From assembly GCA_021160865.1 (NCBI GenBank), contig JAGHBS010000253.1, positions 1 to 9,745 of the forward strand: a stretch of DNA of 9,745 bases, written 5' to 3'. This DNA comes from Planctomycetota bacterium. GTDB lineage: Bacteria > Planctomycetota > Phycisphaerae > SM23-33. The position numbers were made by a program, and so were the translations under genes. This document shows, one piece after another, positions 5,633 to 9,745 of the stretch. The notes below the pieces were generated by a model, which did no database searches, was not told the DNA's origin, and was given only the letters and a program-made list of their open reading frames with translations. Positions within the stretch are counted from its first letter, which is position 1; every line of letters begins with the position of its first letter.

Positions 5633-8600
5633 TCAGGGCGGAAAGGCTTCTTCCTCATATTCCTTTTGGATAATTATCTTCGGTCTAACCAGAATCAATA
5701 ATGTTTCCTCGTCCCGAATCTTGGCTCGGTTAGTAAATGCCCTGTTCAAAACTGGAATTCTCGAGAGAATAGGTACGCCCATCTCTCTCTCCATTTCGCT
5801 TGCCACCTTTTGACCACCAAGCAATATCGTTCCACCATCAGGTACGGAAACAGTACACTCAACTGCCTGGGTACTTATGTCAGGCAGCTGGACAAACCCA
5901 GTAGCTCCCCATGCATATTTATCAATTTTATTTAGCACGGTAACCGATGGCCGTATCGTCATAGTTACGTATCTACGATCGGCAGAGACAGTTCCTTCAA
6001 CATCAAGTACCGTTCCAGTTCCAACGGTGGCGATATCAGGTCTGGTTGCTGTGGCATTTTCAGCAACTATCGGTTCAAGAGAAGCAACATACGCTACTTG
6101 CGTACCTACTACCACATACGCTCGCTGGCCGTTGAAAATAGTAAGACGCGGTGCCGTCAATGTCCGTGTAGCTGCATGTGCCTCAGTAGCGGTTACGAGA
6201 AAATCTACCTGAATATCATCGAGGAAGGTACCTGCGATACTCAATGCCGATAATCCCGAAGTTATTCCACCGATGTCAGCGCCTACCCCCGTGGTAAGTC
6301 CCTGCGTAAATCCGTAGCTACCCAATTGCATAGGTAGAGGAGTGAGTTTATTTGTCCATATTCTTGAGGCTCTGCCTCCCTGCCATTGTGTCAATCGTGG
6401 ACCCGATTGGACAAGCCTGGCACCGGTGAGGGGGTCAACATCCCAAGCGGTACCGGCAGCATCGGGTGTACGGGCAAGTGTTGAACCTATATTGAAGTAA
6501 AAGTCGAGGTCTATCCCGATATTATCGAGGAATCCGGAATTCACGAGGATAAATCTTGCCTCAACATTAATCTGAAGCGCCCTTGCCTCTCGTAGCTGGG
6601 AAAGCAATTTCGTCAACGCACGATGATTCTCTGGTGTTTGGGTAACAACTATCTGTCCACCGAACTCACGAATCGAACCGACGGTACCACCAGTTTCCCG
6701 CCAAGTGTCTGGTGCAATCGTCGAACGAATCATGTCTAAAATATCCGCTACTAATTCGGCTCTGGTCGGGAAGTTCGATTCGTTATTATTATTGGCATTA
6801 TTATTAGTTCCCCAAAGTCCTCCTGCATTATTGTTATTCCCAGCCTGGTTGGTAGCTTCTGTAAGACTTATCGAAGGGCCTGCAAAGTTGGGGACGCGCA
6901 CAATCAAATCACGAATATCATACACACGTGTTACCGTCTCGCTGGAAAGGTCGTCCTTGGTTGATATTGTAATAACCCCCTCATCAACCACATAACCAAG
7001 TGGAGTAACACCGCCAACGTCCTCAAGAATAGTTTTTAATACCTTCTCGAACGTCACATTAGTTAGTACCACATGGACAGGAGTTGTTCTCTCGATCCCT
7101 GCATTTTTCAGGGCAGCCCATTTAACATGGATACTGCAATTAGTGACATCCCTAAGGAATTGAATGGCATCCTCTAACTTTAGACCGGTGAAAGTGACCT
7201 TTGGTATTATTTGGCGCAATTTTCTATATACCTCACGATTTGCTTCACTTTCAGCCGTCTCCCCAGCACTGATGGGTTTGCGCTTCAAGGTGATGTCAGG
7301 CCAGTTTTCAGGGTATCGCAATAGTGCGTACCACGGTATCTGAGACCGTCTGATATCATTAATCTGCTTCACTTCCTCACGGAGTGTCAATTGGTGAATT
7401 TTCTTTGCCTCCATAATCTCCACGAAGCGTCTCAACTGTGCCCCCCATTCAGCTGCCCATTTATCATTAGGATCAAGTTTGAGTATCCTATCGCACAACT
7501 CTACCGCCTGAGAGTATTTTTGTTCATCTCGAAGAGCCCGTGCCCTTGCTTTGAGCAATTCTATCTTTTTGCGCCTCCGCTGGGCTACTTCTTGCTCACG
7601 ACGTATCCGTCTCTGTTTTACCTCGCGAATCTGCTTGAGAAGTTGCTCCTTTTCCCATTTGCTTCTCACCTGTGAGATAAAGTCAAGGAGCTTTTCCGTT
7701 TCGATCTTCATTGCGCGATATTCGGTATCGGTAAATAATTCCTTGTTTGTCTCAAGTAGGGTTTGGGCGGTATTAACTTCCCATTGCGCCTTTTCAAAAT
7801 CCTCGATGGAACGAGGTGCCTGGATAGCCTCACGTGCCTTTTTCAACGCTTTATTAAAGCGAACTTCGGTTTGCTCCTTTCGGATTCTTCGAATTCGCTC
7901 AAGTCGGCTTATCATGGAAAGTCCGCTTGAACTACCTAAAAGTGATTGGGCAAAGCCGAGACGCTCCTGAGCAAGTTTGTATTCCGGAGCTACCTTTATC
8001 GCCTCTTTGAAGCACTTAATTGCCTCTTCAACCTTACCTTCATCCAGAAGAGTATTGCCCTTAGCAACAAGTGTCTTTGCCCTGTCAAGTCGGGCTTGAA
8101 GCTCCTCAGCCAATCGTGCTGCTTCTTCCTGCTTTTTCTTATCCTGGAGCTTCTTTTGTTCTTCAGCCTTGGCAACTGTCTTCTTGGTAGGTTTTGTAGT
8201 AGGAGCAGTTGTAGGGGTATCAGGCCGACCTGCAGATTTCGTGGATGGCTTTGATTTTTCGATCCTTTGACGCTTCTTGGCGGCTATTTCTTTCGCCTTT
8301 GCTTCATTAATTCGTCTAATCATTAACGCTCGCTGAGCGAGGGCATCCTTTCTGACGGCTTCGGGGACGTATTCACTACTGGCAACCTTTTCAAAAAGAT
8401 CCCTCGCCTTTTCAAGCTGATTGGCTTTGAGAGCTTCAACTGCTTGATCATATGCTTCCAGTGCCTCAGCCTGCTTTTTGATTGCATCGTTGACCTTGCT
8501 TCGATAACTATCCAGCTTCTTTCTCTGGGCAGGGGTAAGCCTACTGGCATCGATTTTCAGAAACGTCACCTGTGCCTGTTTGAAGTTCAGGCTCTTATAT

Positions 8601-8815
8601 TGTTCGATACCTTGTTTCAACAAAGCACGTGCACGATCAGCCTGTCTATCTTGAGCCATTGACACTGCGTTTAAAAGCAGACAAAGCCCACCAACCGCTA
8701 CAATAATCCTTTGTAATCTAAGAGGCTGCAACGCTAACCTCCTTCCAAGTAATCTTACCTGTTTGAATTCGGATACTCTTACCTGCTTTAGGGATTCCAT
8801 TGTAGAACAATCCAT
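5633..8815 (-). CDS. Large TPR-containing secretin (type II secretion / type IV pilus PilQ-GspD superfamily)
   Basis: This 1060-residue protein should form the outer-membrane ring of a secretion or pilus machine. A long polar leader precedes a hydrophobic signal segment (37-52), with cleavage likely after Ala54. TPR-like helices follow at about 60-170. A Lys/Thr/Pro-rich linker (about 190-215) leads to another TPR (about 241-290), a long Lys/Arg-rich helical stretch, and a further TPR-like unit at 417-455 (KYSQAVELCDRILKLDPND). Residues about 533-603 resemble the small STN/N0-type secretin domain. An Asn-rich linker (660-678) precedes an N1-like domain. The beta-barrel region starts near 743 and shows VPDGGTILLGGQ, MGVPILSRIPVLNRAF and ETLLILVRPKII near the end. 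GAGAGG lies 7 nt before the ATG. Classical PilQ or GspD proteins are roughly 650-750 residues, so about 300-400 extra N-terminal residues are unusual. It has its own promoter and terminator. Confidence 0.9.
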   Translation of the reverse strand: MDCSTMESLKQVRVSEFKQVRLLGRRLALQPLRLQRIIVAVGGLCLLLNAVSMAQDRQADRARALLKQGIEQYKSLNFKQAQVTFLKIDASRLTPAQRKKLDSYRSKVNDAIKKQAEALEAYDQAVEALKANQLEKARDLFEKVASSEYVPEAVRKDALAQRALMIRRINEAKAKEIAAKKRQRIEKSKPSTKSAGRPDTPTTAPTTKPTKKTVAKAEEQKKLQDKKKQEEAARLAEELQARLDRAKTLVAKGNTLLDEGKVEEAIKCFKEAIKVAPEYKLAQERLGFAQSLLGSSSGLSMISRLERIRRIRKEQTEVRFNKALKKAREAIQAPRSIEDFEKAQWEVNTAQTLLETNKELFTDTEYRAMKIETEKLLDFISQVRSKWEKEQLLKQIREVKQRRIRREQEVAQRRRKKIELLKARARALRDEQKYSQAVELCDRILKLDPNDKWAAEWGAQLRRFVEIMEAKKIHQLTLREEVKQINDIRRSQIPWYALLRYPENWPDITLKRKPISAGETAESEANREVYRKLRQIIPKVTFTGLKLEDAIQFLRDVTNCSIHVKWAALKNAGIERTTPVHVVLTNVTFEKVLKTILEDVGGVTPLGYVVDEGVITISTKDDLSSETVTRVYDIRDLIVRVPNFAGPSISLTEATNQAGNNNNAGGLWGTNNNANNNNESNFPTRAELVADILDMIRSTIAPDTWRETGGTVGSIREFGGQIVVTQTPENHRALTKLLSQLREARALQINVEARFILVNSGFLDNIGIDLDFYFNIGSTLARTPDAAGTAWDVDPLTGARLVQSGPRLTQWQGGRASRIWTNKLTPLPMQLGSYGFTQGLTTGVGADIGGITSGLSALSIAGTFLDDIQVDFLVTATEAHAATRTLTAPRLTIFNGQRAYVVVGTQVAYVASLEPIVAENATATRPDIATVGTGTVLDVEGTVSADRRYVTMTIRPSVTVLNKIDKYAWGATGFVQLPDISTQAVECTVSVPDGGTILLGGQKVASEMEREMGVPILSRIPVLNRAFTNRAKIRDEETLLILVRPKIIIQKEYEEEAFPP
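6782..6838 (-). repeat. Asn-codon (AAT/AAC) repeat tract inside the secretin gene
   Basis: Residues 660-678 contain runs of four, three and four asparagines around AGGLWGT and a single Ala, encoded almost entirely by AAT. It is a flexible linker between the STN-like and N1-like domains. Length changes of the triplet run would stay in frame. Confidence 0.8.
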
Positions 8816-8822
8816 ACGATAA

Positions 8823-8828
8823 CCTCTC
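8823..8828 (-). promoter_or_regulatory. Ribosome binding site of the secretin gene
   Basis: On the minus strand GAGAGG lies 7 nt before the ATG at 8815. The next in-frame ATG, at 8800, has no comparable site. Confidence 0.65.
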
Positions 8829-8908
8829 GCTTACTATTCTGTTATCCTTTGTTCTTCAAACAACCTTATTCAAGTCACCACATCGTTTGCGAGCACTTTT
8901 CAGGAAAG

Positions 8909-8937
8909 ATAATCTCAAGATATTAATTGTTCGTCAA
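8909..8937 (-). promoter_or_regulatory. Sigma70-like promoter for the secretin gene
   Basis: Minus-strand -35 TTGACG (8937-8932), a 17-nt spacer and -10 GATTAT (8914-8909, four of six matches). The predicted transcript starts near 8902 and has a leader of about 85 nt before the ATG at 8815. This would allow secretin expression independent of the upstream gene. The -35 hexamer is identical to that of the MBL-gene promoter at 350-355. Confidence 0.6.
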
Positions 8938-8941
8938 GATA
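8915..8941 (-). repeat. Pair of 8-bp direct repeats straddling the secretin promoter
   Basis: TCAAGATA on the plus strand (TATCTTGA on the minus strand) occurs at 8915-8922 and 8934-8941, 19 bp apart start to start. One copy overlaps the -35 and the other abuts the -10. They could be a regulator binding site or a chance match in AT-rich DNA. Confidence 0.35.
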
Positions 8942-8985
8942 AATTATTTACCATACAAATTGCAAGTGTAAAATCATCCTCTTTT

Positions 8986-9745
8986 TCATTCTTTAGTAGC
9001 AAAAATAATAGCCCCAGCCTGGCGTACTTCTTGCAATAATTCCTTATACCGGGGTGAGTTTATGTCCTCAAACTCCGTTCGTGTACACAATCGACCTTCT
9101 GCATCAAGGTACAGCATCTCAGTGGTAGTCCGATAATAATTTGTTCCAGCAATCCTCTGCTTCCTGTTGAAATCAAAATCAACCGCAATAGCGCCGGTAT
9201 TAAAACTCACCTTTACCACCTCAGGTTTACGGGTATCCAGTCGCACAATTTCCACCATGGCTTCGCCACCGATGGGTTCACCTCTGGATACGGTGAAACG
9301 GCTCTTTACCCTCTGACCCCATTTCTGCGTAAAGACATCTACTTCCACTGTGCCCAGCTGCGGAGCATGACCAACAAGGAAGAATTCCGTCGGCCGCTTT
9401 ACAAGCACAGGTTCCGACCATTCCGACCATGGTGTAGCCAGTGTGACTACCTCGGCATCTTTCTTATCCTTCACCTTGCTGAACTGCCCTACTAACGGGT
9501 TAACCAGAACCAAACGGAAGGAATAACTATATGAGGCACCTTCCTCTAAGCCATCTTGATCATGAAACCATACTTCCAATATACCTGCAGGATTAGCCAT
9601 CTGCTCTTCCAGTGAAGGTACCTCTACTACCAGCTGGGTCTCGGTAATCGGCACCCGAGTAGGTCGGGCACGACGTCGAGCAGGAGGAAATCTTTCAAAC
9701 CTTCTGCGTTCTATTGGTTCAGGTCCCCTACGAATGCTTCGTGCC
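8986..9745 (-). CDS. Secretin-adjacent protein of unknown function (N-terminus beyond window)
   Basis: The frame is open to the window edge, so the start is not visible; 252 residues are seen. The first part is Arg/Pro-rich (RRRFERF, PPARRRARPTR) and probably a disordered linker, perhaps after a membrane anchor outside the window. A beta-rich region follows: YSYSFRLVLVNPLVGQF, then TPWSEWSEPVLV, in the style of a fibronectin-III-like sandwich. A second part has GTVEVDVFTQKWGQRVKSRF, GEPIGGEAMVEI and EVVKVSFNTGAIAVDFDF. The end is helical (YKELLQEVRQAGAIIFATKE). A GTG at 9654 is a possible start but lacks a ribosome site and lies inside continuous coding text. Its position 170 bp upstream of the secretin suggests it belongs to the same machine, where PilMNO/PilP-like assembly genes usually sit. 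I see no sequence signature of PilP itself. Confidence 0.72.
   Translation of the reverse strand, partial: ARSIRRGPEPIERRRFERFPPARRRARPTRVPITETQLVVEVPSLEEQMANPAGILEVWFHDQDGLEEGASYSYSFRLVLVNPLVGQFSKVKDKKDAEVVTLATPWSEWSEPVLVKRPTEFFLVGHAPQLGTVEVDVFTQKWGQRVKSRFTVSRGEPIGGEAMVEIVRLDTRKPEVVKVSFNTGAIAVDFDFNRKQRIAGTNYYRTTTEMLYLDAEGRLCTRTEFEDINSPRYKELLQEVRQAGAIIFATKE

Noticed and set aside
7945..8260. Plus-strand frame opposite the secretin's lysine-rich region
   Set aside because: The Leu/Phe/Ser-rich frame is the expected antisense of Lys/Glu-rich helical coding sequence.
8816..8902. Riboswitch or structured RNA in the 85-nt secretin leader
   Set aside because: No recognisable riboswitch core (including cyclic-di-GMP type) and no strong hairpin were seen by eye.
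9652..9654. GTG start for the secretin-adjacent gene at 9654
   Set aside because: The frame remains open to the window edge with protein-like Arg/Pro-rich text and no ribosome site before the GTG, so the gene is treated as partial.

Overview
The window looks like a chromosomal piece of a planctomycete-like bacterium, possibly Phycisphaerae-related, with moderate GC content. This rests on three proteins: a very large secretin with TPR-like and lysine/arginine-rich helical segments at its N-terminus and an Asn-rich linker, a YdjY-domain exported protein, and a lipoprotein with two SPOR-like repeats. The taxonomic call is inference. No rRNA, tRNA, CRISPR array or intact mobile element was seen.

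Left part (1-891). The start of a metallo-beta-lactamase/beta-CASP-type gene runs leftward off the window and has a clear sigma70-like promoter. About 600 bp without an intact gene follow. This stretch holds a perfect-armed inverted repeat (572-600), a stretch that reads like a broken coding sequence (about 600-890), and a promoter candidate for the rightward genes.

Rightward cluster (892-3433). A lipoprotein with two SPOR-like repeats overlaps rdgB, the dITP/XTP pyrophosphatase for nucleotide-pool sanitation. A PfkB-family sugar kinase follows after 78 bp. These genes are probably co-transcribed, but their functions are not obviously linked.

Leftward cluster A (5431-3381). An exported YdjY protein with an ExbD/TolR-like domain in its C-terminal half is followed by a six-helix membrane protein. 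The junction is TGATG, so the two are probably translationally coupled. The membrane protein's end overlaps the end of the sugar kinase gene tail to tail by 53 bp.

Leftward cluster B (9745-5633). A protein of unknown function, cut by the window edge, lies 170 bp upstream of the giant secretin. The secretin has its own good promoter in the gap. A strong, probably bidirectional terminator (5567-5599) separates the secretin from the YdjY gene. The secretin should form the outer-membrane channel of a type II secretion or type IV pilus-like machine, whose other genes would lie to the right of the window.

The most interesting items are the YdjY/ExbD-like protein coupled to an unrecognised membrane protein, the architecture of the secretin with its uncharacterised neighbour, and the double SPOR-like lipoprotein.
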